IMG/VR virus record: IMGVR_UViG_3300044591_000896
Coordinates: 51,480 to 115,479 of that record
Direction: 5' to 3' (one strand)
Length of the DNA stretch: 64,000 nucleotides
Source of the DNA: a virus
Within the stretch, counting starts at the first letter, position 1. Each line of letters opens with the position of its first letter. The notes below the pieces were generated by a model. The model ran no database searches. It was given only the letters and a program-made list of their open reading frames with translations, and was not told the DNA's origin. Both the position numbers and the translations under genes were made by a program. Below are positions 7,718 through 16,126 of the stretch, piece by piece.

Positions 7718-8056
7718 TTATGAATTATACCTAACGACATACTTAAGTGCATCTACAAGTTTGTCTATGGACTCCTTTACTGAATAGTAAATGTTCTTCT
7801 TATTGTTATTGGCTGTTCCAGCCTTGTCTTTTGCAATTGTTGAATATACAGATGCAAGAACAGCAAACTTAGTTGACATTGCCTGTAGCTCCATAATTAA
7901 ATGTGGTGCCTTTGCTGAAGGAACATCTGGGTTCATTAACAATTTTACCACAATAGCAAGAGCTTTATCCAAGTGTTCATCCTGCATGAACTCATGGAGA
8001 TCATTAAACTCTGTTATATCGCTTATAAGCTCTAATGTATTCTTATCCTCTGCCAT
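7718..8056 (-). CDS. hypothetical helical protein in the recombination cluster
   Basis: A 112-residue, almost wholly alpha-helical protein with no recognised motif. It ends one base before the Cas4-like gene begins and starts after GGGAAAAAG, so it is clearly part of the recombination operon. A structural or adaptor role with the neighbouring nuclease or SSB is possible but is only inferred from position. Confidence 0.7.
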   Translation of the reverse strand: MAEDKNTLELISDITEFNDLHEFMQDEHLDKALAIVVKLLMNPDVPSAKAPHLIMELQAMSTKFAVLASVYSTIAKDKAGTANNNKKNIYYSVKESIDKLVDALKYVVRYNS

Positions 8057-8147
8057 CTTTTTCCCTCTTATCTAATTTGTCAATAAATAAACCAAGGCCG
8101 TAACCAATAATAAATCCAATTGCCGCCCCACAAATAAAAGAAATCAC
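8043..8147 (-). CDS. tiny single-pass membrane protein (34 residues)
   Basis: A GTG start at 8147 shares a base with the TAG stop of ssb (TAGTG), and the stop lies 14 bases inside the next gene. The product is one glycine-rich hydrophobic segment, ISFICGAAIGFIIGYGLGLF, followed by a charged tail (DKLDKREKDGRG). The GxxxG-like spacing suggests a self-associating transmembrane helix. The SSB-overlapping start, and the fact that it exactly fills an otherwise empty gap, support it as a gene. Function is unknown. Confidence 0.55.
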   Translation of the reverse strand: MISFICGAAIGFIIGYGLGLFIDKLDKREKDGRG

Positions 8148-8533
8148 TAGAAAGGAACCTCTGCGTTCATGTCCCAGCTTGCGCCAGATGAAATCTTCTC
8201 ACGTGAAACAGACCATGGAGTCAAGCCAATGCTAGTGGCTTTAATTTCGTAGCTATTTTTAGCTTGCCCTGTCTCTTTATCTTTCCATGTTTCTTCATAG
8301 ATCACACCAGAAATAGTAACCTCTTGTCCCTTCTTAAGGACGTCTTTAGCTTGCTCTGCAAGTCTATTCCAAACCTTAACTGTCCACCAAGAAGTTGGTC
8401 CATCTTTCCATTCTCCTGTAGAGTCATCTCTAATGCGGTCATTGGTTGCAACTCTTAATCTTAATCCGCCATTGCCAAGAACAACTGGATCTTGTCCAAT
8501 CTTACCTACCAAATTAATATCTGGATTACTCAT
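8147..8533 (-). CDS. ssb: single-stranded DNA-binding protein (SSB, OB fold)
   Basis: A 128-residue SSB. It has the OB-fold core typical of the family: NLVGKIGQDPV near the start, LRVATNDR (about residues 25-32), SWWTVKVWNRLAE (about 48-60) and VLKKGQEVTISGVI (about 64-77). The tail ends in DMNAEVPF, a plausible acidic-hydrophobic tip for protein partners. It is much shorter than bacterial SSBs. It sits in the recombination operon; a second ssDNA-binding protein of a different type lies at 14176-14850. Confidence 0.9.
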   Translation of the reverse strand: MSNPDINLVGKIGQDPVVLGNGGLRLRVATNDRIRDDSTGEWKDGPTSWWTVKVWNRLAEQAKDVLKKGQEVTISGVIYEETWKDKETGQAKNSYEIKATSIGLTPWSVSREKISSGASWDMNAEVPF

Positions 8534-8831
8534 GATTTTCCTCCCAAAACGATATCAGTTCTTCTAATACCGTCCATTCAATGATTCCAAGACGAACCTT
8601 AGAATCAGTTCCTATAATTATTTTTAACGCTGGGTGCATATCTCTACTTACTTTAAATGTATCAGTGCATATCTTAGACCACACTGGTTTGTTTAAAGTA
8701 AAAGAAGAAGATGCTTCTTTGTAATCAACAAGGAACTGATTCCATTTGGCATCACCCTTTTGATAATCTCCACGTCCACTATTCTTCTGTGCTCTTGCAC
8801 CATCTCTTTTGACTTCTGATCTTTCTGACAC
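8526..8831 (-). CDS. putative PD-(D/E)XK endonuclease
   Basis: A 101-residue basic protein. The N-terminal stretch has GARAQKNSGRGDYQKGDA, and then VDYKEASSSF around residues 35-44. A Gly/Asp-rich loop followed by D-Y-K resembles the metal-binding D...(D/E)xK core of small phage Holliday-junction-type nucleases. The start is GTG with a TAGTG overlap with the preceding gene. It neighbours SSB and RecA. I could not confirm a specific family, so the nuclease call is tentative. Confidence 0.5.
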   Translation of the reverse strand: MSERSEVKRDGARAQKNSGRGDYQKGDAKWNQFLVDYKEASSSFTLNKPVWSKICTDTFKVSRDMHPALKIIIGTDSKVRLGIIEWTVLEELISFWEENHE

Positions 8832-9025
8832 TAGCCCACCTGATGCTTTGTCTCATGTCCATTGGAACATGTCCATTGCATAGTTAAACTTTCTGGATCC
8901 CACAACCCACCATCCACATCAAGCTCACATTTAGAACAGGGTCTTATACCTTCAAGGCTTTCCAATGTGGAACGCAAAGCCTCTTTCTGCTCTTTGTTAT
9001 TTAAGAATTCATTAAGATCTGGCAT
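8831..9025 (-). CDS. small zinc-ribbon protein
   Basis: A 64-residue acidic protein. A helical N-terminal half is followed by a zinc-ribbon: CSKC near residue 30, and C-x-x-G-H (CSNGH) near residue 53 as the second half of the site. The start lies 14 bases within the end of recA. Function is unknown; small Zn-ribbons in phage recombination operons often bind nucleic acid or RNA polymerase. Confidence 0.68.
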   Translation of the reverse strand: MPDLNEFLNNKEQKEALRSTLESLEGIRPCSKCELDVDGGLWDPESLTMQWTCSNGHETKHQVG

Positions 9026-10016
9026 TTATTTCATCAGCCAATTCTGTAACTACTTCTGGATTTTCTTTTAAGTAAGCAACTGCTTTTGCACGTCCCTGAA
9101 GTCTTTCTCCATTGACAGTATACCAAGCACCACCTTTTTCTACTACGCCAACCATTTCTGCAACATCTAATGTTTCTCCTACTGCATCTACTCCTAAGAT
9201 TTCTCCTTGATAGTAGAAGTCGTATTGTCCTGAAAGATTAGGGGGGCCGAGTTTGTTGTAATCAATAATCCAATTGACTGGTCTGCCAACTCTTTGCTCA
9301 ATGATTTTGTCACCAACTTTAATGCCCGCTTTAATCGCATTAGCCTCAGCTTCTGAAGACCATAGCTTAATGACCGTGGAAGAGAAGAATTTAACTGCCA
9401 TTCCTCCTGTCGGAATATGGGAGGCATGCATAGATCCAAATTGATTTCTTTGCTGTGAGATGAGTACCAATAGTGTATTTTTGTTTGCATAATTTAACAT
9501 CTTGACTGCATGAGTCATATCCTTTGCTTCTGCTCCGATTTGCTTAGTGTCTTGCAAATCTTTCATTTCATTTCCATCTTTTTCAAAATAAATTGCTGGC
9601 AATAGTGCTGAGATTGAGTCTACAACAATGATATCAACACCAGCATCCATTAGCTTTGTAGCAACATCAACCATATCATTTACAGTTTTTGCTGGTGAAT
9701 AGATAAGAGAAGAGGAATCTACTCCAAGCATTTCTGCCCAAGACTGGTCGTATGAAGCTTCAGCATCAATCCAAGCACATGTCTTTCCCTCTTTTTGTGC
9801 CATGCCAATCATCTGCAGACAGAAAGAAGACTTACCAGCAGACTTGTTTCCCCAAACTAAAACCTGTCTTCCATATCCAAGCCCACCTTTTAATGCCATG
9901 TTTAAACCAATGCTAGGTGTCAACTGCTTTTCAACTTTTACGTCTTGTGCAGACTGAACTCTTGCTCTAGTTTTTGGATCTAACTTTGCTAATATATCAT
10001 TTATTTGTATAGTCAT
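9012..10016 (-). CDS. recA: RecA-family recombinase
   Basis: A 334-residue strand-exchange ATPase. Walker A is GNKSAGKSS at residues 56-64, Walker B is IIVVDSISAL with D133, and the catalytic region WIDAEASYD near residue 82 corresponds to the RecA FIDAEHALD motif. The DNA-binding loop region includes SQQRNQFGSM and PTGGMAVKF. It lacks most of the C-terminal domain of bacterial RecA and is closer in size to phage RecA/UvsX proteins. Its own extended -10 promoter lies just upstream. Confidence 0.92.
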   Translation of the reverse strand: MTIQINDILAKLDPKTRARVQSAQDVKVEKQLTPSIGLNMALKGGLGYGRQVLVWGNKSAGKSSFCLQMIGMAQKEGKTCAWIDAEASYDQSWAEMLGVDSSSLIYSPAKTVNDMVDVATKLMDAGVDIIVVDSISALLPAIYFEKDGNEMKDLQDTKQIGAEAKDMTHAVKMLNYANKNTLLVLISQQRNQFGSMHASHIPTGGMAVKFFSSTVIKLWSSEAEANAIKAGIKVGDKIIEQRVGRPVNWIIDYNKLGPPNLSGQYDFYYQGEILGVDAVGETLDVAEMVGVVEKGGAWYTVNGERLQGRAKAVAYLKENPEVVTELADEINARS

Positions 10017-10036
10017 ATAAACCTTTTCTTTGTATT

Positions 10037-10045
10037 AGTATAGCA
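10037..10045 (-). promoter_or_regulatory. extended -10 promoter before recA
   Basis: On the minus strand TGC-TATACT lies about 20 bases before the recA ATG, giving an extended -10 (TGn plus hexamer). No convincing -35 is seen at 16-18 bases. It falls in the 29-base gap between the MazG-like gene and recA, as expected if recA is also transcribed separately. Confidence 0.5.
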
Positions 10046-10387
10046 TTAAAACAAATTCCCGTGAAGCCTTTGTCTCTCTTTATTTTTATTTATTTTATTG
10101 TCCATTACTTCATCCAAAGAATGTTCAACAAATCCTTCATTCATCATTGCAGCATAAAGGTCAAGTAGTCTAATAATTACATCAGCCATCTCTTCTACAA
10201 TTTCTTCTGATCCTTTATCTTTACGAATAGCTTCTAGTACTTCAGTTACTTCTGAATGAACCAAGGCAAGCTTGTTGCCAATCTTGTCATATGTAATCTC
10301 GCCATCCCAAAAACCTTTTTCTAAAGCTAACTCATGTAGGACTGCTGCAAATGCATCAAGTCCATAATCAGTGCTTAGAGCTGTCAT
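10046..10387 (-). CDS. MazG-like nucleotide pyrophosphohydrolase
   Basis: A 113-residue all-alpha NTP pyrophosphatase. The metal site follows the family pattern: E46-x-x-E49 (HSEVTEVLEAI), then E65/E66-x-x-D69 (IVEEMADVIIRLLDL). It would hydrolyse (d)NTPs to monophosphates, sanitising the nucleotide pool or, as proposed for phage MazG, altering (p)ppGpp-type signalling. It overlaps the upstream small gene by 20 bases and lies between dnaE and recA. Confidence 0.85.
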   Translation of the reverse strand: MTALSTDYGLDAFAAVLHELALEKGFWDGEITYDKIGNKLALVHSEVTEVLEAIRKDKGSEEIVEEMADVIIRLLDLYAAMMNEGFVEHSLDEVMDNKINKNKERQRLHGNLF

Positions 10388-10580
10388 CTTTTACCTTTAA
10401 CTTAAATACAAATGTCTGATTATCTGCATCATAATCAACCTGTAGTTCCTTGTCCTCATTTAAAGCATCAATTAAAACACTGGTAGGAACCATTAGCTCC
10501 TTGTGTGATTCTAATATTGCTACTAATATCTTTGTAACATTTAGCTGTGCAAAGATATCCTCTGGTGCTTCTTCTGTCAT
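10368..10580 (-). CDS. hypothetical small acidic protein
   Basis: A 70-residue acidic protein. It has a helical first half and an apparent beta-hairpin near the C-terminus (LQVDYDADNQTFVFKLKV). It starts four bases inside the end of dnaE (ATGA) and overlaps the MazG-like gene, so it belongs to the polymerase operon. No family was recognised. A polymerase accessory role is conceivable from position only. Confidence 0.68.
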   Translation of the reverse strand: MTEEAPEDIFAQLNVTKILVAILESHKELMVPTSVLIDALNEDKELQVDYDADNQTFVFKLKVKDDSSKH

Positions 10581-13500
10581 AGTATTTCCTTTATATTCAA
10601 TGTGCCGTCATCTAATTTAGATAGCACAACCTTACACTTCATTCCCTCTCGCATTTTAGCAAGAGACATCTTATACATTGTTGGGAAAGCAATAACTCTA
10701 GTTAATTCTTTATCCTTGTTAGACAATACAATATGGCTCATTTGTTTTCCAGCCTTTGTTGTATATGGAGTAAAGTTAACTACAATATACTCATCTTCCT
10801 CTAGGTCATATTCTTTTCTATATAGGTAGTCGACAAACAAATCATCTGACTTAGGATCAATATCGCTTACCTTAATATATCTGGCAATACGATTATCTCC
10901 AACTAAAATAAAGTACATCTGATTGGTTTCAATTTGTGTTTGCTCTGTATGGAATAGACCAATAGAACCAGTTTCATCTACCAGTTCAACTCTTGCCCAG
11001 CCACTTCCACGCTTAATTGATTTAACCATTCCAAACATTACAAATGAACCTAGGTCATCGAAGTCTTGAATTGGTCTTGCCTGCGCTTTAATACGTGGCG
11101 GAATTCCAGCTAAATTAAATGTTGGTATTCCTAGGTATTCGTAGTAGTTGTCTTTCTCGTTACCTTGTCTTGGATTATCGTCAAAAGCCGCACCACCGAT
11201 GGAATTAAGAGCAGTGATAGCCCTGCTATTAATGCCGCTACCTTTTTTCGACGCCTTATCAATGAAATCAGCATAGTCTTTGTATGGTCTCTTTTCTATG
11301 ATCTTGTTTGCAATACTGTCTGAGATAAACTTTACCTCAGCTAAACCAAATCTAATAGACTCTCCTTGTAAAGAGAAGTAAATATCAGACTCGTTAATGT
11401 GTGGAAGCTTGATACTCAAGCCAAGTCTTTTTGCTTCAATTAAATATTCTGTTCTTGCGTCCTTGTCATTTTCGTTTTTAAGAATCGAGAACATGAATTC
11501 CAAAGGATAATAAGTTTTGAGCCAAGCAGTATAGTAAGATAGCATAGAGTAAGCAACAGCATGGGAACGGTTAAAAGAATAACCTGCGTGAGCCTCAAAG
11601 TCATGCCATAGTTCTTCTGCTTTTTTCTTAGTAATGTGCTTTGAAGCCCCAGTAACAAACTGATCTTTGAATTGGTCGAACTCTTTTGCATCTTTCTTTT
11701 TACCAATAATCTTGCGTACCTTGTCGGCTTCAGACCAAGACATCCCTCCTAGGTGTACGCATGCCTGCATAACCTGCTCTTGATATATAATAACACCATA
11801 TGTGTTTTCTGTAAAAGGCTTAAGAATGGTGTGCGTATATTCTACCGCTTCACGACCATGCTTACGATTAATATAAGATGCACCAACTGTATTCATCGCA
11901 CCAGGGCGAACTAGGGCATTTGATGCAGCAAGATCTTCAAATTTGTCTACACCCATTTTCATTAAAAGGTTTGTGTATGGGGTTGCTTCTGCCTGAAACA
12001 CTCCCTTTGTATAACCTTCTGAAAGCATTTGATAAACCTTTGGGTCATCCATAGATAGCCCAGAAAGATTAATATCCTTCTTGTGTCTTTTTTTAATTGA
12101 GCCAAGAGTGTCTGATATTACAGATAAAGTTTTAAGACCTAGCGCATCTAGCTTAATAAGACCAATGTCTGCAACGGTATCCATATCATATGCTACAACA
12201 GGAATTCTTCCTGAAACTTTGTCCTGTGAGTCTTCACGAGATTCAACTGGGGCAAACTTTCGCAAGTCATCTTTTGCTACCACAACTCCAGCAGCATGTA
12301 CTCCAACTGACCTGATTCTTCCACGAAGTCTGTCTGCAAGCCAAACTACTTCTGGGTACCGCAATCTAAATTCTTTTGTGTTTGGTGAGTCAATAAAATC
12401 TTCAAATGTATCTACAGACTTAAGTGCACGATTAACCTCTTGAAGTGGAACCATAAATACACGAGCAGCATCTCTAACAACTCCCTTATCCTTAAAGTAG
12501 GTATAGGTTGAAATAGAAGCAACATGCTTAAATCTTTTCTTTAAATAATCTTTAACCTCTTTGCGACGACGGTCTTCAAAGTCAGTATCAATATCTGGAA
12601 AGTCATTTCGCTCTGGGTTAATAAAACGGAAGAACAGCAAGTCATATTCAATTGGATCTACATCTGTAATTCCAAGAGCATAGCAAACTAATGATCCAGC
12701 TGCTGAACCACGGCCAGGACCTACACGAATATCATTTTCCTTGGCCCAGTTAATCATGTCTGCAACCACTAGGAAATAGGAGGCAAAATTCTTTGAAGCA
12801 ATAATGTCTAGCTCTTCCCTTAGCCTGTCCCTATAAATAGGGTCTGAAGCCTTCTGAAGCCCCTCTAAGCCCTTTTCAGACAACTCTAGTAGTCTTTCAT
12901 CGGCATCAGTCTTTGGGACTGGCAGAAGGTCTAGACCCTGATAGAAATCATACTCCTCAACCTTATTTGCAATCTCCATAGTATTTTCATATATGTCTGT
13001 TCGATTAATCCCAGCCTTATTAAAGTCTGCCTCAATTTCTGAGCGTGACTGAATAAATAGGTTGTAGTCTTGGAATGATATTCTTCTATCTGGATAGAGA
13101 TAATTAAATCTGTCAAGCATGTCCTTAATATTTCTAGACATGTCAAAGTCTGTATCCTTATCTGCCTTTGGTGATGTGGACAGAATAAGTAATGCTTCTT
13201 CTAATATTCTGTCTTCTTCTTTAGCAAAGTGAGCATCTCCAGTTGCCACCGCCTTAATTTTAAGCTCGTCAGCAAGATCAAGAAGAGCAGCATTTATTTC
13301 TGGCGGATTATGAGATTGAACCTCCACATAAAAATCTTCTTGAAAAGTTTGCTTAAAGTCTTTGAGTATAAGCCTTGCTTCTCCCAATTCGCCTTTTTCG
13401 ATGCACTTACTAATAAGACCATTAAGGCATCCGCTAAGTACAATAATACCTTCTGCATATTCTTTTAAAACCTCTCTATCAATGCGTGGCTTATGATAAA

Positions 13501-13846
13501 AGCCTTCATTCCACGCAAGCTCTTGAAGCGTGTTAATATTTTCTAGCCCCTTCTTATTTTTTGCAAGAAGGATAATATGGTTGTAAGCCTGAATAGATTT
13601 ATCTGTTTTAGATGATCTATCAAATCTATCTGTGGGTGAGATGTATGCCTCTACACCAAGGATTGGTTTAACTCCTAATTCTTTTGCAGCAATCTGCATA
13701 TCACGATGTGATGAAAGTGTTCCATGATCTGTAATTGCAATTGCTGTTTGTCCAGCATCTAGTGCAGCCTGACATAGCTCTTTGGGTGAGTTTAGCCCAT
13801 CCATTAATGAATAGTATGAGTGGACGTGAAGGTGTGTAAAGCTCAT
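10577..13846 (-). CDS. dnaE: DNA polymerase III alpha subunit (DnaE-type)
   Basis: A 1,089-residue C-family replicative polymerase. The N-terminal PHP domain begins with THLHVHSYYSLMDG. The palm motif VGPGRGSAAGSLVCYALG (about residues 380-397) precedes the catalytic PDIDTDFEDRRR at about 415-426. An HhH/thumb region follows, then a C-terminal OB-like segment (GSIGLFHTEQTQ). The start at 13846 is preferred because it overlaps the preceding stop as TAATG. It is shorter than E. coli DnaE and lacks an obvious beta-clamp-binding tail. Phages more often carry family A or B polymerases, so this host-type enzyme stands out. Confidence 0.95.
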   Translation of the reverse strand: MSFTHLHVHSYYSLMDGLNSPKELCQAALDAGQTAIAITDHGTLSSHRDMQIAAKELGVKPILGVEAYISPTDRFDRSSKTDKSIQAYNHIILLAKNKKGLENINTLQELAWNEGFYHKPRIDREVLKEYAEGIIVLSGCLNGLISKCIEKGELGEARLILKDFKQTFQEDFYVEVQSHNPPEINAALLDLADELKIKAVATGDAHFAKEEDRILEEALLILSTSPKADKDTDFDMSRNIKDMLDRFNYLYPDRRISFQDYNLFIQSRSEIEADFNKAGINRTDIYENTMEIANKVEEYDFYQGLDLLPVPKTDADERLLELSEKGLEGLQKASDPIYRDRLREELDIIASKNFASYFLVVADMINWAKENDIRVGPGRGSAAGSLVCYALGITDVDPIEYDLLFFRFINPERNDFPDIDTDFEDRRRKEVKDYLKKRFKHVASISTYTYFKDKGVVRDAARVFMVPLQEVNRALKSVDTFEDFIDSPNTKEFRLRYPEVVWLADRLRGRIRSVGVHAAGVVVAKDDLRKFAPVESREDSQDKVSGRIPVVAYDMDTVADIGLIKLDALGLKTLSVISDTLGSIKKRHKKDINLSGLSMDDPKVYQMLSEGYTKGVFQAEATPYTNLLMKMGVDKFEDLAASNALVRPGAMNTVGASYINRKHGREAVEYTHTILKPFTENTYGVIIYQEQVMQACVHLGGMSWSEADKVRKIIGKKKDAKEFDQFKDQFVTGASKHITKKKAEELWHDFEAHAGYSFNRSHAVAYSMLSYYTAWLKTYYPLEFMFSILKNENDKDARTEYLIEAKRLGLSIKLPHINESDIYFSLQGESIRFGLAEVKFISDSIANKIIEKRPYKDYADFIDKASKKGSGINSRAITALNSIGGAAFDDNPRQGNEKDNYYEYLGIPTFNLAGIPPRIKAQARPIQDFDDLGSFVMFGMVKSIKRGSGWARVELVDETGSIGLFHTEQTQIETNQMYFILVGDNRIARYIKVSDIDPKSDDLFVDYLYRKEYDLEEDEYIVVNFTPYTTKAGKQMSHIVLSNKDKELTRVIAFPTMYKMSLAKMREGMKCKVVLSKLDDGTLNIKEIL

Positions 13847-14052
13847 TAGTATCCGCCCAAGCATTCATTTCTAGTATGATAAAGTCTAATCTTTGTCATA
13901 GTCTTTTTATTAGGAGCATATAAATCTTCTCCACAACACGCAGCTTTTAAGTACCATTCTTTTGCAAAGAAGTCGTACATCAAGCCTTTATAGCTAGCAT
14001 ATTTCTTAGCTACAAAAGTTTCAAATGGATCTGGTATTTCTAAGTTAATCAT
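13846..14052 (-). CDS. hypothetical protein upstream of dnaE
   Basis: A 68-residue protein that starts after GGCGGAA and whose stop overlaps the dnaE start. It has two aromatic helices (FVAKKYASYKG, MYDFFAKEWY) and a C-C pair (AACCGED). No family was recognised. It is translationally coupled to the polymerase, which may be how DnaE synthesis is set. Confidence 0.65.
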   Translation of the reverse strand: MINLEIPDPFETFVAKKYASYKGLMYDFFAKEWYLKAACCGEDLYAPNKKTMTKIRLYHTRNECLGGY

Positions 14053-14072
14053 TTCCGCCGTTTTCTATTATG

Positions 14073-14145
14073 TACCAAAGGTGGGATTCGAACCCACGCT
14101 GTATAGATTTTAAGTCTACCGCCTCTACCGCTGGGCTACTCTGGC
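14073..14145 (-). tRNA. tRNA-Leu-like (anticodon UAA, short variable loop)
   Basis: The minus strand folds with acceptor GCCAGAG/CTTTGGT (two G-U pairs), D-stem GCC/GGC, anticodon stem GTAGA/TCTAT with loop CTTAAAA (UAA), variable loop of only five bases (ACAGC), and T-arm GTGGG-TTCGAAT-CCCAC; the discriminator is A. Bacterial tRNA-Leu normally has a long variable arm, so the class I shape is unusual for this anticodon. CCA is not encoded. Confidence 0.82.
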
Positions 14146-14148
14146 AGA

Positions 14149-14170
14149 GTGGGGCGGTGACCCGCCCCAC
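14149..14170 (-). terminator. GC-rich hairpin after the gp32-like gene
   Basis: A perfect nine-pair stem, GTGGGGCGG/CCGCCCCAC with a four-base loop, lies between the stop of the gp32-like gene and the tRNA-Leu gene. There is no U-tract, so it may be a weak terminator, an mRNA 3' stabiliser or a processing barrier ahead of the tRNA. Confidence 0.5.
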
Positions 14171-14175
14171 CTTTA

Positions 14176-14850
14176 CTACCAGTCTAAGCTGCTGCTTGTT
14201 GAAGAGTTTGTCTCTTCTACCTGTCCGCCTTCGCCAGCAAAGAATGACTCTTGATCAGTGTATGGTAAATCACGCACTGCAGTAGTCTCTAAGTCATACA
14301 ATTCTACAGTAGATAAATCAAATGCTGTTTCATCTTTTGCTAGTGGAATGATTGTATAACTAGTATCTGTTTTTGTACCTGAACGCTTAATGCGCCACAT
14401 AAGGTTTGTAATTGAGCCCATCTCTCCTGCGTATTCAATTAGTGTAGGTGTAATTGTTTTTCCGCTTGAGCCCTGTGAAAGAATTGCTACGTATGGATCT
14501 TCTTTGCCGTCATCAATAAGTACATTAATGTAAAGTCGTGAACGACCCTTCCATCCTGCCTTGTAATCCTTACGATGTTGTTCGCAACCATAGCATTTGC
14601 CTTGGTCATCCATTGTGCAAAGTGCCTTACGGCGATAGTCCTTTGGATTTGTGTGTTCAACTGCAATAAATCCAAGTCCAGCTTTTTCATTGTATGTTGG
14701 TGAGTCTGGGTCAAGCTCTTGTAGAAAACGAATCTTAACGCTTTCTGCATCCTCTAGCTTTGCCCAACGTGCTTTTGTGCTATCTCCTTCTGAATATGAA
14801 GGCTTGTCCATTACTTGATTTAGTCCCTTGAGACCTTTTACGATTCCCAT
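14176..14850 (-). CDS. gp32-like zinc-containing ssDNA-binding protein
   Basis: A 224-residue protein that resembles the T4 gp32 type of replication ssDNA-binding protein. Zinc ligands are laid out as in gp32: H66-x11-C78-x7-C86-x2-C89, followed by basic/aromatic YKAGWKGRSRLYINVLI. The C-terminus is acidic and Ser/Thr-rich and ends in SSSLDW, as in proteins that recruit replisome partners through their tail. It starts after AAAGGAGAAAAT and has its own extended -10 promoter. It lies between primase and polymerase, consistent with a fork role distinct from the SSB at 8147. Confidence 0.7.
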   Translation of the reverse strand: MGIVKGLKGLNQVMDKPSYSEGDSTKARWAKLEDAESVKIRFLQELDPDSPTYNEKAGLGFIAVEHTNPKDYRRKALCTMDDQGKCYGCEQHRKDYKAGWKGRSRLYINVLIDDGKEDPYVAILSQGSSGKTITPTLIEYAGEMGSITNLMWRIKRSGTKTDTSYTIIPLAKDETAFDLSTVELYDLETTAVRDLPYTDQESFFAGEGGQVEETNSSTSSSLDW

Positions 14851-14894
14851 ATTTTCTCCTTTATAGTTGATGGTATAGATCCATCTGTTCTTTT

Positions 14895-14903
14895 ATTATA
14901 TCA
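14895..14903 (-). promoter_or_regulatory. extended -10 promoter of the gp32-like gene
   Basis: TGA-TATAAT on the minus strand, about 45 bases before the ATG of the gp32-like gene, is a perfect -10 hexamer with the TGn extension. No clear -35 exists, and the -35 region lies in the end of the primase gene. A separate promoter fits a protein needed in stoichiometric amounts. Confidence 0.6.
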
Positions 14904-15899
14904 CGGGCTCCAAGATTGATATTCAATATTGGATACTGCGTTTTTAATACAAGCTTTAATCTCCTCTTGGGTCATATCGCCTACATCTTTTGCATCATGT
15001 GGGTATATCTTACCATATTCGTAAGAAGCCCACAAGAGGTCTTTATTGCGTAGCCTGCTGGCTATATTGTTTCCAAGCTCTCTTCCTGCTTGGTCTGAGT
15101 CTGTCATTATAATTATTCTATTAAAGTATTTATTTAATAATGAAATATTGTCTGATGATATGTGTCCGCCAAGTGTTGCTACTACATTTGGGAAGCCTGC
15201 TTGATGAACTAATATAGCATCAAAGTTAGACTCAACAATGATTACGATTCCGCCTTCTCTTTTTGCTCTATGAATATTAAACATGGTTTTGCTTCTTGGA
15301 AGGTTAGTGCTATTCTTAAATCTTTTATCTGAGATTGATCTACCAACTAATCCGACTGGGATTCCGTCTGGGCTATGGACTGGTGTGATTACCATGCCAG
15401 TTGCATTTGAGTATCCAAGACCAAAGTATTTCATTGACTCTTCATTAATTCCTCTAGACTCCAAGTAGTCTCTAGGACCTTTATTGCCGAACAGATCTGC
15501 ATGCAATCTGTCTAAGACTTCTTGTGAAAATTCTTCAAACTCTGGCTTGTCTTCCATAACAGAGCTTAGCATTTCATCAAAGTTATCAAGAACAATATTT
15601 TCTTTTGAGAACACATATCTCATTGCTTGAAAATCATTTTTATGCAATACTCTTTTAACAAGATCAATTACTGATCCTGACTCTCCACATGATGGATTAA
15701 AGCATAGCCATGCGCCAGTTGTTTTACTTATGCTACAACTAGCACTGTGTCTATTGGAGTGAAATGGGCAGTAGAAAGCTATCTCAACATCAGTTTCACC
15801 AGTACAGTCTAGGCCTATTCCTTTTACTATAGCCTTGATGTGGTCTGGGGCATACTGCGTGGAATCAACTTTCCTTGCGTAATTCCCTCTGACTGCCAT
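14901..15899 (-). CDS. DNA primase (CHC2 zinc finger plus TOPRIM)
   Basis: A 332-residue DnaG-type primase that makes RNA primers at the fork. The CHC2 zinc site is C44-x2-H47 (YCPFHSNRHSASC) with C66 and C71 (CFNPSC). The TOPRIM catalytic core shows VIIVESNFDAI (metal Glu) and IIIMTDSDQAG (D-x-D). It lacks the C-terminal helicase-binding domain of bacterial DnaG. The start at 15899 is chosen because it begins the conserved N-terminus; a longer frame upstream has no ribosome site. It overlaps the preceding small gene by 73 bases. Confidence 0.9.
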   Translation of the reverse strand: MAVRGNYARKVDSTQYAPDHIKAIVKGIGLDCTGETDVEIAFYCPFHSNRHSASCSISKTTGAWLCFNPSCGESGSVIDLVKRVLHKNDFQAMRYVFSKENIVLDNFDEMLSSVMEDKPEFEEFSQEVLDRLHADLFGNKGPRDYLESRGINEESMKYFGLGYSNATGMVITPVHSPDGIPVGLVGRSISDKRFKNSTNLPRSKTMFNIHRAKREGGIVIIVESNFDAILVHQAGFPNVVATLGGHISSDNISLLNKYFNRIIIMTDSDQAGRELGNNIASRLRNKDLLWASYEYGKIYPHDAKDVGDMTQEEIKACIKNAVSNIEYQSWSP

Positions 15900-16126
15900 G
15901 CTTTCTTCTTTCCTACATATACTCCATAGAGTGTCATTAAGAACACCCATGTTTGTCCGTCAAATTCTACCGAAAATGCTGGGTTTATGTCAAGTACTCT
16001 TGCATAACCCTTTCCCTTCATGTCTTGCGTTAGAAGACTTTCATACTGTGCTCTAACTCTAATCATGTCGGAATCGTCTTTGAACTCAACCTTTACTTGA
16101 AATCTTTTTATCTGTTTGTGATTCAT
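15827..16126 (-). CDS. hypothetical protein between helicase and primase
   Basis: A 99-residue basic beta-rich protein (KQIKRFQVKVEFKDD, SVEFDGQTWVFLMTLYG). Upstream in-frame ATG or GTG codons at 16147 and 16168 cannot be excluded because no start has a clear ribosome site. Both ends overlap replication genes (helicase by about 40 bases, primase by 73), so it is translated as part of that operon. No known family was recognised. Confidence 0.55.
   Translation of the reverse strand: MNHKQIKRFQVKVEFKDDSDMIRVRAQYESLLTQDMKGKGYARVLDINPAFSVEFDGQTWVFLMTLYGVYVGKKKAWQSEGITQGKLIPRSMPQTTSRL

Noticed and set aside
10016-10070. Consensus -35 for the recA promoter
   Set aside because: The hexamers at 16-18 bases from TATACT do not resemble TTGACA; only the extended -10 was retained.
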